From Altererythrobacter lutimaris (GTDB taxonomy: Bacteria > Pseudomonadota > Alphaproteobacteria > Sphingomonadales > Sphingomonadaceae), in contig NZ_JABWTA010000001.1 of the NCBI RefSeq assembly GCF_013371495.1, positions 1,116,001 through 1,180,000 of the forward strand: 64,000 bases of DNA. The letters are read 5' to 3'. A model generated the notes under the pieces. The model was not told the origin of the DNA and ran no database searches. It worked only from the letters and a program-made list of their open reading frames with translations. A program made the translations under genes and the position numbers. Shown here piece after piece: positions 1 to 8,681 of the stretch (its first letter is position 1; the number at the start of each line of letters is the position of its first letter).

Positions 1-54
1 CCAAAGCTCAAGATTGGGCTGCTGCCCCGCGGTCATGTTGTTGGTTTCGCTCAC
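1..54 (-). CDS. Start of a GH15-like (glucoamylase/trehalase family) protein, partial
   Basis: Only the first codons of this leftward gene lie in the window. The GTG at 54-52 overlaps the otsB stop codon in a GTGA arrangement, and an ATG at 36 is an alternative start. The visible peptide ends in PNLELW, which resembles the opening of GH15 proteins just before their conserved IGN segment. In sphingomonads a GH15 gene often sits between otsB and otsA, which fits the overlap with otsB. The family call rests on few residues and on context. Confidence 0.45.
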   Translation of the reverse strand, partial: MSETNNMTAGQQPNLELW

Positions 55-809
55 AGATCTAACCATTGATGGGTTTGAGAAACGGACGCAAGGCCATAGC
101 GCGCATTGGTATCGCGCGGATCGCCCACAAGAATTCCGCAGCCACCCAGCGCCTCACAAGCTGCAAATCCGTCTTCATCGGTAACATCGTCCCCCAGGAA
201 GACAGGCGTTGCGCCAGCGAAGGGCGATTGCTCCATGAATGCGCGGACAGCTGAAGCCTTGTCAGCGCCTTTATGGACGAGTTCGACCACGCATTTGCCC
301 GTCTTGATGGCGAGAGTGTTTGCCGCCGCGATATGCTCAGCGAATTCATGCGCAGCATCCCCTGCCTCCGGATTCTCACGATAATGGAGCGCGCCGCCAT
401 GCGTCTTGGCCTCGTAGCGGAGGTTCTTGCTAGCAGCGAAGTCTTCAAGCGCAGTGACTACTTCATCGGGCAAGCCATCAGGCTCAGCGCCCAGCGGCGA
501 TCCATCTGCGAACCTCCGAGCGGCCCCATGCGAGCCTGCTTGCGCCACCTGCAAATCCTCACCCAGGTGTTTCGAAAGATCCTCCAGCGAGCGGCCGCTA
601 ACGACGGCCAAACGACCTTCAAGCTGCTGTGAAAGCTGCCTCAACGCTCCGGGCAAGCTCGTTGGAACACTAATCGCATCCGGCGACGAGGCTATCTCAA
701 CCAGCGTCCCGTCAAAGTCGAGGAACAGGGCAACAGGCTCGGCAGCACAAAGCTCGCTCAATGGCGGCGGGGATCCGAGCGGGAGAGCGCGCGACATATT
801 CACTCGCAT
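51..809 (-). CDS. otsB: Trehalose-6-phosphate phosphatase
   Basis: HAD-superfamily phosphatase that removes phosphate from trehalose 6-phosphate in the cytoplasm to give trehalose, a compatible solute. The HAD motif I (FLDFDGTLVEIA) is near residue 30, VVSGR follows near residue 70, and the metal-binding GDDVTDEDGF motif is near the C-terminus. About 250 residues is normal for OtsB. An upstream TTG (815) is possible but the ATG at 809 is preferred; ATG 797 is another candidate and no strong ribosome site decides between them. The stop overlaps the next gene, suggesting a trehalose operon. Confidence 0.9.
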   Translation of the reverse strand: MRVNMSRALPLGSPPPLSELCAAEPVALFLDFDGTLVEIASSPDAISVPTSLPGALRQLSQQLEGRLAVVSGRSLEDLSKHLGEDLQVAQAGSHGAARRFADGSPLGAEPDGLPDEVVTALEDFAASKNLRYEAKTHGGALHYRENPEAGDAAHEFAEHIAAANTLAIKTGKCVVELVHKGADKASAVRAFMEQSPFAGATPVFLGDDVTDEDGFAACEALGGCGILVGDPRDTNARYGLASVSQTHQWLDL

Positions 810-927
810 AGCCAATTGCTGCAGCGCGTCAAACAGCGGTTCTCTCGAGTTCGCACGTAAATTTCGTATGCACAGTCAGATATCCTTCACCGGGGAACAC
901 CCTAAGCCACTCGGGAGTTTGACCTCC

Positions 928-1320
928 GTGTCCGATTACTCTCACACTCTAACAAACCAAGAAGCGTCCGAAGTCACCATCTGGTATGACGGAGCATGCC
1001 CTCTATGCCTGCGCGAGATTGCGCTGATGCGGCGTCTCGACAAGCGCAAACGGATCGCTTTCGTCGACATCGCCGAAGATGCTCCGGCCGATTGCCCGAT
1101 TGATCAGGCCGATCTGCTCGCTCGCTTTCACGCGAAAGAGGATGGCGTGGTCCTTTCAGGCGCGGCCGCTTTTGCCGCCATGTGGCGCGCTATTCCAATA
1201 CTGCGTCCCTTAGGGCTTCTGGCTCGCAATCACCTCATTCTGAGTATTCTCGAAAAGCTCTACGTGTTCTTCCTGCGCCATCGCCCCAAGCTGCAACGCC
1301 TGGTCGCGGAGCGAAGTTAG
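928..1320 (+). CDS. DCC family (DUF393) thiol-disulfide oxidoreductase-like protein
   Basis: Small protein of 130 residues with the family signature YDGACPLC near the N-terminus, where the CxxC pair resembles the thioredoxin active site. Members of DUF393/DCC (YuxK-like) are predicted thiol-disulfide oxidoreductases, but their substrates are mostly unknown. A longer open frame runs upstream over otsB, but that part is antisense to otsB. GTG 928 has a GGGAG about ten bases upstream and gives the usual family length; ATG 868 would add 20 residues of no recognised domain. Divergent from otsB and convergent with the YfcC-type gene. Confidence 0.75.
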   Translation: MSDYSHTLTNQEASEVTIWYDGACPLCLREIALMRRLDKRKRIAFVDIAEDAPADCPIDQADLLARFHAKEDGVVLSGAAAFAAMWRAIPILRPLGLLARNHLILSILEKLYVFFLRHRPKLQRLVAERS

Positions 1321-1327
1321 CAAGCGC

Positions 1328-2803
1328 TCAGTACCCGATCGCGTGAGCTGCAAGCACGATCACGCTCGCTAATCCCATGAGTGCCAGCATGGGCTTCCAC
1401 ATGAAAGCAAGCCACTGTCCGTAGGAGACCTTCGCTGCAGCGAGGCATGCCATCAACACTGCAGAGGTCGGGACGATCAGATTGGTGAGGCCATCTCCCA
1501 ATTGGAACGCGAGAACAGCAGTCTGCCGCGTCACACCCGTCAAGTCTGCAAGCGGCGCCATGATCGGCATGGTTATGCTTGCTTGGCCAGATCCGGACGT
1601 CACGAAGAAGTTGAACCCGCTTTGCACCAGATACATGGCCCAAGCTGTCATCCAGTCAGGCACGCTTCCCGCAAAACCGGCGAGCGAGTTGAGCAGACTG
1701 TTGAGCAGTGACGGGCTAGCCGGATCATCGCCGCCAAGGATCAGCATAATGCCTTTTGCGGCCCCCACAATGATCGCGGCGGGAAGCAATTGCGCGGCGC
1801 CATCGCGAAACGCCTCCATCATCTGTCCGAACTCGCCGCCTTCAATGCCGCCAAACCGAGCGATCAGAGCTACAGCAAGACCCATCGCAAAGAATTGCGC
1901 GGCGATTTCTGGCAAGTAATATCCATACATCGTTACGCCCCAGGCAACCCATGCGATCCCGGCGATCAGCGACAAAAGAACCAGCAGATGCGCCATCGAA
2001 AAACCGGCAGTCGCAGGACCGGACGCATCGAACAGCGCTTTGCCGATCCCTTCGCGTGTTCCCAAGCGCACGCCGCGGGCATATCGCCAGAGGAATATCG
2101 CGCCCACCCCGGTAAAGAGCAGCCAATTGCCGAGCCGCAGCTCAAGCCCCGACATAGGCGCAAGGCCCGCAATCGTCTGCGCGATGATGACACTGAACGG
2201 GTTCATCCAGCTCGTTGCAAAACCCAGTTGGCTTGCTCCGAAGCAGACCAGTAATGCTGTCATGCCGTCATAGCCCGCCCGTGTGAGAGCGGGCGCCAAA
2301 ACTAGCGTGAGCGCTATGGATTCCTCTGCCAGTCCGAAGATCGCACCGGCCAGCGAGAAGCTCCAGAAAAGTCCCATGATCAGCCACTCGCTTTGTGCCT
2401 TCCCGCCCGGAAGCGATGCTTCCAAGGCTGCATCGATCGCTTTGGTGCGCATGACCATGCCGAACACTCCGCCCAGCACGATGATGAAAGCCATCAAGCC
2501 AACGGTCGGTGAATAGCGATCACCTGTAACAAGGCCTGCGAAAAGGAAATCGAGGAAGCCCGTCCGCTCCGCATCGCCCAGGATTGGCGCTGGCATGGTG
2601 CTGGCCGCCGCTTCGTAGCTACCGGGAACAATACGCGAAGGATCGCCTGCGAGCGAGAACTGACCAGGGGTAAAGACAAAGGTCGCTGCCCAAGCGACCA
2701 GTGCCAAGACGAACAGGATAATGAACGTGTCCGGCATCTGCCAGGCGCGTTCCTGGTGCGCTTCGCCAGCCGCTTTGTTTGCTTGATCAGCTGTATCGGC
2801 CAT
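1328..2803 (-). CDS. YfcC-family inner-membrane carrier (DcuC/arginine-ornithine antiporter-like)
   Basis: A 491-residue polytopic protein with about 12 hydrophobic segments. A short soluble N-terminus is followed by PDTFIILFVLALVAW, and a conserved loop with GLAEESIALTL resembles the GLxEE region of YfcC/DcuC carriers. The family moves C4-dicarboxylates, basic amino acids or peptides, but this sequence alone does not tell which. It stands alone between convergent and divergent neighbours. A decayed attachment-like repeat lies just upstream of its start. Confidence 0.75.
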   Translation of the reverse strand: MADTADQANKAAGEAHQERAWQMPDTFIILFVLALVAWAATFVFTPGQFSLAGDPSRIVPGSYEAAASTMPAPILGDAERTGFLDFLFAGLVTGDRYSPTVGLMAFIIVLGGVFGMVMRTKAIDAALEASLPGGKAQSEWLIMGLFWSFSLAGAIFGLAEESIALTLVLAPALTRAGYDGMTALLVCFGASQLGFATSWMNPFSVIIAQTIAGLAPMSGLELRLGNWLLFTGVGAIFLWRYARGVRLGTREGIGKALFDASGPATAGFSMAHLLVLLSLIAGIAWVAWGVTMYGYYLPEIAAQFFAMGLAVALIARFGGIEGGEFGQMMEAFRDGAAQLLPAAIIVGAAKGIMLILGGDDPASPSLLNSLLNSLAGFAGSVPDWMTAWAMYLVQSGFNFFVTSGSGQASITMPIMAPLADLTGVTRQTAVLAFQLGDGLTNLIVPTSAVLMACLAAAKVSYGQWLAFMWKPMLALMGLASVIVLAAHAIGY

Positions 2804-2842
2804 CGCTGACTATCGCTCCCGTCACTATCTCGCCTCGTCGCT

Positions 2843-2932
2843 GACCATGACGAACAATCACGCGCGCGTCACTAGCGCAGCGACCACAATCACAAGAGAT
2901 GTTGATAACGGAGGTTGGAAGCATAGGAGGAA
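2843..2932. repeat. 90-bp dispersed repeat, copy 1 (decayed att-like end)
   Basis: Nearly identical to 13178-13267: the first 36 bases match exactly and the rest differs at scattered positions. It ends in a stretch (2916-2930) that matches the 3' end of the tRNA-Met gene at 58454 at about 12 of 15 positions. It is non-coding and lies between the YfcC-type gene and the hydrolase gene. Interpreted as the outermost relic of a tRNA-derived attachment region. Confidence 0.75.
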
Positions 2933-3101
2933 CGACTGCTCTCGGATTTCACGTTTGACTAGCGGTCACTCCGTCAAATGTCCGCAGCTCGGGTGGATAG
3001 CTGGCTGAACAGGCGCAATCCACCCTGGAAGGCAACGAATTAAGTTGACTCCGGGGGAACTTGCGTCACTTCTTTGCGAGAAAACGCCGGAGGAAGTCAG
3101 C

Positions 3102-4145
3102 ATGATTTGGATAAAGCGGACCGCTCTCGGATTGCTGTCGGTGATCTTTGTTGTCGGTCTGACCGCATTTATCTGGGCGACACTGCCTGTCGTGGTGGAC
3201 CGCGAAAACGCGGATGCAGCTGTCACTGTCCTCGCCGATCGGGCCAACGCCGACGTTGGATACAAGGAAGGGTACTTCGAGCATGCAGGCAACACGCTTC
3301 ACTATGTCGAAGCGGGCGAAGGCGAGCCCATCGTTTTCCTGCACGGCTTCCCGTCCTATTGGTTTTCATTCGTCCGCCAGATCGAACATTTTGGCGGTGA
3401 TTATCGCGTCATAGCTATCGATGGTCTGGGCGCAGGCAAATCGGACGCTCCGTCGAATGACGAGCCTTACCGGTTGGAAGCGATGGGCGCACATGTTGCG
3501 GCTCTGCTCGACCATCTGGGCGAAGAGCGCGTCCACCTTGTTGGGCATGACTGGGGGTCGGCCTTCGCGACCGGCTTGGCTCAACGTTATCCCGACCGTG
3601 TGCTGTCCGTCACCGGTATCAGCGCCCCGGCGCTCAATGCGAGCCTTCATGCACTGGAATCCGATGCCAAGGCCCGCGAAAGTGCTGCCTATGTCGAACG
3701 GTTCAAGCAAGCCAATCCGCCGCTGCTGGTGCTGCTGGGAACCGCCGATGCGATTTACGATGGTGCCTATCGACCTCTGGTGGAGGACGGCAAGCTCTCG
3801 CCTGAAGAGGGGGAGCTTTTCCGGAAGGCGACCAGCGATCCCAAGCGCACCAACGCGCATATCAACTGGTATCGCGCCAACATTCCGCATCCCGACGATC
3901 TGAGTGACAGCGATTTCTGGCCTTCACGCGCTGCGCAGGTGTCGATGCCAGCGCTTTATATTTGGGGGGAGGATGATCCGATCTACAACCCGGCAGCGAT
4001 GGACAGGCTTGTCGCTCTGTCAGACCAGTCGCGCACGATTACCTTCCCCGGCGTGGGTCACTGGCCGCACGTTCGCAAAGCGGAAGAAGTGAACGCCGCG
4101 ATCACTGCGCATATCGCAGCGGCGTCACCGACCGGCAATGACTAG
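3102..4145 (+). CDS. Membrane-anchored alpha/beta hydrolase (epoxide hydrolase / haloalkane dehalogenase type)
   Basis: A 347-residue protein with one N-terminal hydrophobic segment (about residues 8-28) and then an alpha/beta hydrolase fold. HGFPSYW forms the oxyanion region, the nucleophile elbow is GHDWGS with Asp as nucleophile, and GVGHWPH supplies the catalytic His. An Asp nucleophile is typical of epoxide hydrolases and haloalkane dehalogenases, not esterases. ATG 3102 has a clear GGAGG 8-12 bases upstream, so the longer frame from 3045 is rejected. Its stop overlaps the convergent PQQ dehydrogenase stop by four bases. The real substrate is unknown. Confidence 0.8.
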   Translation: MIWIKRTALGLLSVIFVVGLTAFIWATLPVVVDRENADAAVTVLADRANADVGYKEGYFEHAGNTLHYVEAGEGEPIVFLHGFPSYWFSFVRQIEHFGGDYRVIAIDGLGAGKSDAPSNDEPYRLEAMGAHVAALLDHLGEERVHLVGHDWGSAFATGLAQRYPDRVLSVTGISAPALNASLHALESDAKARESAAYVERFKQANPPLLVLLGTADAIYDGAYRPLVEDGKLSPEEGELFRKATSDPKRTNAHINWYRANIPHPDDLSDSDFWPSRAAQVSMPALYIWGEDDPIYNPAAMDRLVALSDQSRTITFPGVGHWPHVRKAEEVNAAITAHIAAASPTGND

Positions 4146-6625
4146 TCCTCCAGCGCGTAAGCGATAACATATCCGCCCTTGCCGTCGATCTCAGCTTGCG
4201 AGTCGATATACTGGTTCGTCTCTGGATCGCGCGGGTAACGCCAAGTGGGATTGGGGACGGTTACGATCAGGTACTGCTTCCCGTTCTGCTGCGAGCGATA
4301 GGTCATCGGCGTCGCCAAGCCATTGCCCGGCAGTTTCGACTCCCATTTTATCTCACCTGTGCGAAGGTCATAGGCGCGAACCTTCTCGTCCATTGTCGAG
4401 CTCAGGAATGTCAGGCCACCACGGGTGGTCAGCGTGCCAGCGCGAACTGCTGTGCCCACTTCATAGGGTATGCCAGAGCGGATGTTGAACGGGCCGGACT
4501 GGCTCATATCACCTGCCGGGCGGCTCCACAGCAATTCCTTCGTGTTAAGATCGATCACCGCGATCTGAGACCATGGCGGCTCGAAGCACGGCACATGCGT
4601 GCCTAGTCGCGACATAAACGGCTGCGGATAGCCATAAGCCTCGATGCGGCGGAAGTCGTAAGGGTCGTCGGGATCTGGCTCGCCCAGATCGGGCATCGGC
4701 GCGTCTTTTTCGTAGCGGACATTGGGGTGGTTAGGGCCAAGCACCAGTTGTGCAATCGGCCCAGCCTCGGCAACCTGCTGTTTGCTCACCATAATGAGCC
4801 GGTGGGCGAGCATCATCGGGGCAGCGACGAGGAGACCGTTATCTGCATCGACGGAAACACTACCCCAGTTGAACCCGCCGAAATTGCCAGGATACAGCAT
4901 TGTCCCCGTCTGCGTGATGCCGGTCGCCATCGAAGGCGGCGTATACATGCCTTCGTAGTTCATGGTGCGGTACTCGATCCGGCAGACCATCTGATCGATC
5001 GGGGTCAGGCCCCACATATCCTTTTCATACCGGTAGGGGTGGAAGTCGGGCAACGGTGAGTCCGGTTGGGTCGGAGAGAGCTTCTCTCCTTCAACAGCGC
5101 CGATTTGCGGAGCCGGTTTTTCCGGGATCGGATAGACAGGTGTTCCATCGCGCCGATCGAGCAGGAAGATATCGCCCATTTTGGTTGGCACCGCGACAGA
5201 AGGGACCAATTCGCCATCGTGGCGCACGTCGACCAGGACTGGCTGCGCCGGGACATCGTAGTCCCACACATCGTTGTGGACCGTCTGGTATTTCCAGCGC
5301 TCCTTCCCAGTGGCTGCGTCAATGGCGACCACGGCGGAAGAATACTCTTTCTCGAACTCTCTGCGAATACCGCCGAAGTAGTCGGGCGAAGGGTTGCCGG
5401 TCGGCGCATAGATCAGGCCCAGTTCGGCATCGTAGCTCATGATCGACCAGACGTTGGGCGTGCCCGGCGTGTACGTCTCACCTTCGGCGGGGAAGCCATT
5501 ATTGTCAGGGTTGCCGAGATCCCAGGCCCAGCTCAGTTCGCCGGTCATCGCGTTAAAGGCGCGAACCACGCCCGAAGGATGGCCGAGATCCTGAGTGTCG
5601 GCGACCTGACCGCCAACCACCAAATTGTCGCCTGCCACCAGCGGTGACGAGGTTACCCAGTATTCGAACCGTTCGTGGTTATCGCCCATGCCTTCCCACA
5701 GATCGACTTCACCATTCTCGCCAAAATCGGTGCACAGCTCACCTGTGCCAGCATCGACAGCGACAATGGTGGCATCGACTGTCGAGGTCACCACCCGCTT
5801 GGCGCATTGGCCGGTGTAGTCTTCCGGTGCCTCGTGATAGCCAACGCCCCGGCAGGTGCGGGCGTACTGGTTTTCGAGCGGCGGCTTGATGCCGTGATCG
5901 TAGCGCCAGATTTCCTCACCGGTGGCATCGTCGATGGCAATCATCACATTGCGCGCGGTGCATAGATATAATTTGCCGTCGATGTTGAGCGGGGTCGCCT
6001 TGAAGTCTTCTTCGACTCCCGTGCGATAGCGCCAGACTTCCTTTAGCCCGCGGACGGTATCGACATTGATATCCTCCACAGTGGCGAAGCGTGTTCCGCC
6101 CTCGGTGTTGCCATAGTGCCGCCAATCGTCGCTAGATGCCACCGCATCGCCGGAGCGGACACTGCCTTCCCCATTCTGGACATACCCCTGTACGCTGGCG
6201 ACAAGCAGCACTGCGATTGAAGCAAGCGAGGAGCTACCGACCCACCATCTATTGATTGTCGGGATCGCGCCGTCGTGCGCATTGTCACCGCCGGGTATTT
6301 GTAACGTCTGGCGATACCACGGCGTCAGGAACCAGATGCCTAGCCCCAACCACATTGCCAGCCTTGGTAAAAGAGCGAGGAAATCCAACTCTGCCTCGAA
6401 AAGCGCCCAAATCAATGTGACACCAAGGATCACCGCAAAGAGTTTGGAGGCGTTCTGGCTCCGGCGGAACACCAGGACAACCACTGCGATCGTCGCAAGA
6501 CCTACAAGGAGATAATAGGGACTGCCTCCAAGGTAGATCAGGAAGCCGCCGCCTAGCATCAGCAACAACCCGACGAGCGACAGCAAAGTGATGAAAACCC
6601 AACGCAGAACGCTCGCCACTTTCAT
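4142..6625 (-). CDS. Membrane-bound PQQ-dependent dehydrogenase (glucose/quinate/shikimate family)
   Basis: An 827-residue quinoprotein with about five membrane helices in the first 150 residues, like E. coli Gcd, then a periplasmic eight-bladed propeller carrying PQQ-domain strands (DDWRHYGNTEGGTRF, WDYDVPAQPVL, NFGGFNWGS). Such enzymes oxidise a sugar or cyclic alcohol in the periplasm and pass electrons to ubiquinone. Length fits the family (about 800). It is the last gene of a leftward cluster with the SDR and VOC genes. No PQQ synthesis genes are in the window. The substrate cannot be told from sequence; glucose is only one option. Confidence 0.88.
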   Translation of the reverse strand: MKVASVLRWVFITLLSLVGLLLMLGGGFLIYLGGSPYYLLVGLATIAVVVLVFRRSQNASKLFAVILGVTLIWALFEAELDFLALLPRLAMWLGLGIWFLTPWYRQTLQIPGGDNAHDGAIPTINRWWVGSSSLASIAVLLVASVQGYVQNGEGSVRSGDAVASSDDWRHYGNTEGGTRFATVEDINVDTVRGLKEVWRYRTGVEEDFKATPLNIDGKLYLCTARNVMIAIDDATGEEIWRYDHGIKPPLENQYARTCRGVGYHEAPEDYTGQCAKRVVTSTVDATIVAVDAGTGELCTDFGENGEVDLWEGMGDNHERFEYWVTSSPLVAGDNLVVGGQVADTQDLGHPSGVVRAFNAMTGELSWAWDLGNPDNNGFPAEGETYTPGTPNVWSIMSYDAELGLIYAPTGNPSPDYFGGIRREFEKEYSSAVVAIDAATGKERWKYQTVHNDVWDYDVPAQPVLVDVRHDGELVPSVAVPTKMGDIFLLDRRDGTPVYPIPEKPAPQIGAVEGEKLSPTQPDSPLPDFHPYRYEKDMWGLTPIDQMVCRIEYRTMNYEGMYTPPSMATGITQTGTMLYPGNFGGFNWGSVSVDADNGLLVAAPMMLAHRLIMVSKQQVAEAGPIAQLVLGPNHPNVRYEKDAPMPDLGEPDPDDPYDFRRIEAYGYPQPFMSRLGTHVPCFEPPWSQIAVIDLNTKELLWSRPAGDMSQSGPFNIRSGIPYEVGTAVRAGTLTTRGGLTFLSSTMDEKVRAYDLRTGEIKWESKLPGNGLATPMTYRSQQNGKQYLIVTVPNPTWRYPRDPETNQYIDSQAEIDGKGGYVIAYALED

Positions 6626-6665
6626 CTTCTGATCCCTTTAATCACATCTGGGGCCTGATTGTCGC

Positions 6666-7424
6666 TCAAAGTGGGAAGACTGAGAAGCCCCCATCAAGGA
6701 TAACGGTTTGGCCTGTCATGAAATCGCTCTCACGCGATGCAAGGAAGACTGCGATCCCTTCCATGTCTTCCAGTTCCCCAATCCGGCCAATCGCTGTGCG
6801 ACGCCTGGCCGCGTCTTGGAACTTCTGGCTCGCACTCAGCGACATCTCCGTCTCAATGAAACCGGGCAAGATCGAGTTTACACGGATACCGGCATGACCA
6901 AGCTCCATAGCCAAGGCTTGTGTTAAACCATTCACCGCCGCCTTCGTGGTTGAATAGCCTGCACTACCACCGGTTCCGACATTTGCCGCAACTGATGATG
7001 TAACAATCAATCGACCGGGAATTTTGTTGGCCATCATGTAGTCACTGACGGGTGCCCAGGTTTGGACAACACTCATGAGGTTGAGGTCAATTGTATCGAG
7101 CCATGCTTGGCGTCCGACCTGACTGGACAATCCGCGAAATCCGCCTCCACCAGCATTGGCAAAGCAGCTGTCCACCCGCCCGAACCGCTCGATTGTCTTG
7201 GCGAAGGCATCGGCGACTGCGGCTTCCTCAGTGACGTCGCAAACAAACGCTTCCACTTCGCCGCCCATCCCGCGTAGTTCTTCGACCGCTGCCGTGTTTT
7301 TCTGCTCGTTGCGGCCCCAAATTGCGATTTTCGCGCCAGCTTTCACCAGTCCGCGGCAATACGCCAAACCCAACCCGCCGTTTCCGCCGGTAACGATGGA
7401 AACGTGACCCGTAAGATCGAACAT
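6666..7424 (-). CDS. Short-chain dehydrogenase/reductase
   Basis: A 252-residue classical SDR. The nucleotide-binding motif TGGNGGLG is at about residues 13-20, the NAGG motif near 90, catalytic Ser in VTSSVAAN near 140, and the active-site YSTTK near 155. A C-terminal LDGGFSVFPL is typical. It would oxidise or reduce an alcohol/ketone with NAD(P)(H) in the cytoplasm. It lies 40 bases upstream of the PQQ dehydrogenase and 12 bases after the VOC gene, so the three are probably cotranscribed. Confidence 0.88.
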   Translation of the reverse strand: MFDLTGHVSIVTGGNGGLGLAYCRGLVKAGAKIAIWGRNEQKNTAAVEELRGMGGEVEAFVCDVTEEAAVADAFAKTIERFGRVDSCFANAGGGGFRGLSSQVGRQAWLDTIDLNLMSVVQTWAPVSDYMMANKIPGRLIVTSSVAANVGTGGSAGYSTTKAAVNGLTQALAMELGHAGIRVNSILPGFIETEMSLSASQKFQDAARRRTAIGRIGELEDMEGIAVFLASRESDFMTGQTVILDGGFSVFPL

Positions 7425-7436
7425 GCTTAAAGTCCC

Positions 7437-8495
7437 TTATTCTATACCGTTGTTCTTGAAGTTGCGCGACGAGACGAATGAATCCGTTGGTGCAGCTTGT
7501 AGCCCAATCAGGTTTCCATCGGGGTCGCGTCCGAATATGATCTCACCACCGTCCAGTGGTGCGCGCTCAACCACGATCGTGCCGCCAGCTTCTTCAAACA
7601 GCGCCCGAGCGGCATCCAAGTCGGATACGTCCAGTACGATCATGTTGTAGCCAAGTGCATCCAGCGGACGCGGCTTCTCTGGAACCTGAGTCGGATGGCT
7701 GTGGAATTGGAAGATCTCCAGTTCCAAGTTGCGGATTTGGAACCAAGCACTTTCGCCCACGCCGCCCTCCAGTCCGGCAACTGCATCGAACTTCTCACCT
7801 TCCATCCGCATGAAGGGCCAGTTTCCGAGCCGACGAAATTCGGGTTGGCCGAGAAGAACGGCGTAGAATTCCGCAAGCCGATCTACATCCGGAGTCGCGA
7901 GCGCGACGTGCCGGATGCGACGGTCATTCTTAGGCGGAGAAGGTAAGTCCAACGCCGCGACATCGACGTGCTCTATCTCGGCAATCAGCCCGTCGAAGTC
8001 GCGCGAATACGAATAGTAAACCGGGTTGCGCGTTGTGAGCTGCTGCATTTCCTTCTTGCCCATGAAGGTCGCACCGCCAGCCAGGAATTTCTGATAGGTC
8101 TGGGTCTCTTGATCGACCTGATAACAGACGTGCATAATGCCTGGTCCCACGACCTCCATCTGGGGCGTTGCCTGCGCAGCGCTGGACGGGTTGGCGAAAG
8201 ACATGAAGCGGATTTGCATGTTTGCGCTTCGCATCATGCGGGTCTGAACCTCAACACCATCGCGACCCGCAAGCTGATCGAAAGCGCTGCTCTGCGTGAT
8301 CGCTCCGTCGTCGGCCTGTTTGAGGTCGATCGCGTCTTCATAAAGCTTGGTTGTCTGGTCAAGATCACTGACTACCGCGCCAACCCAGCCCACACCTTTG
8401 ATCACGGAATCCTCAGGCAGTTCGGAGGTTTGCGGGCCGCAAGCGCTTAGGCTTAAAACGCCCGCCATAAATAAGGGCCATTTCCACATTCTCAT
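7437..8495 (-). CDS. Two-domain VOC (glyoxalase/dioxygenase-like) lipoprotein
   Basis: A 352-residue protein made of two VOC domains: roughly residues 40-160, opening GVGWVGAVVSDLDQTTKLYEDA, and residues 190-330, opening RRIRHVALATPDVDRLAEFY. VOC proteins form metal-binding cups used by glyoxalases, ring-cleaving dioxygenases and epimerases. Unusually, the N-terminus is a lipoprotein signal with lipobox LSAC, so the product should sit in the periplasm on a membrane. ATG 8495 has GGGAGAG just upstream; the TTG at 8534 is less likely. It is first in the leftward VOC-SDR-PQQ cluster and divergent from the TonB receptor. Function unknown. Confidence 0.75.
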   Translation of the reverse strand: MRMWKWPLFMAGVLSLSACGPQTSELPEDSVIKGVGWVGAVVSDLDQTTKLYEDAIDLKQADDGAITQSSAFDQLAGRDGVEVQTRMMRSANMQIRFMSFANPSSAAQATPQMEVVGPGIMHVCYQVDQETQTYQKFLAGGATFMGKKEMQQLTTRNPVYYSYSRDFDGLIAEIEHVDVAALDLPSPPKNDRRIRHVALATPDVDRLAEFYAVLLGQPEFRRLGNWPFMRMEGEKFDAVAGLEGGVGESAWFQIRNLELEIFQFHSHPTQVPEKPRPLDALGYNMIVLDVSDLDAARALFEEAGGTIVVERAPLDGGEIIFGRDPDGNLIGLQAAPTDSFVSSRNFKNNGIE

Positions 8496-8681
8496 CGAAC
8501 TCTCCCAAGTGAGCCTTTTGTCCGTGCCGGCCAAGACTCCGCCATTGCGGCTTTCATGACGCAGTATGAGTTTAATTTACTTGAAGTCAACATAATGCGC
8601 TATTTCTCTTGTAATCCGCTCAATATGGCGTCATTCTATGCTCTAAAGTAGACAAACTTGTCACTTAAAGGGAGGACCCCC

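Noticed and set aside
427..927. N-terminal extension of the DCC-family gene
   Set aside because: Antisense to otsB and far longer than the family; the GTG at 928 has a ribosome site.
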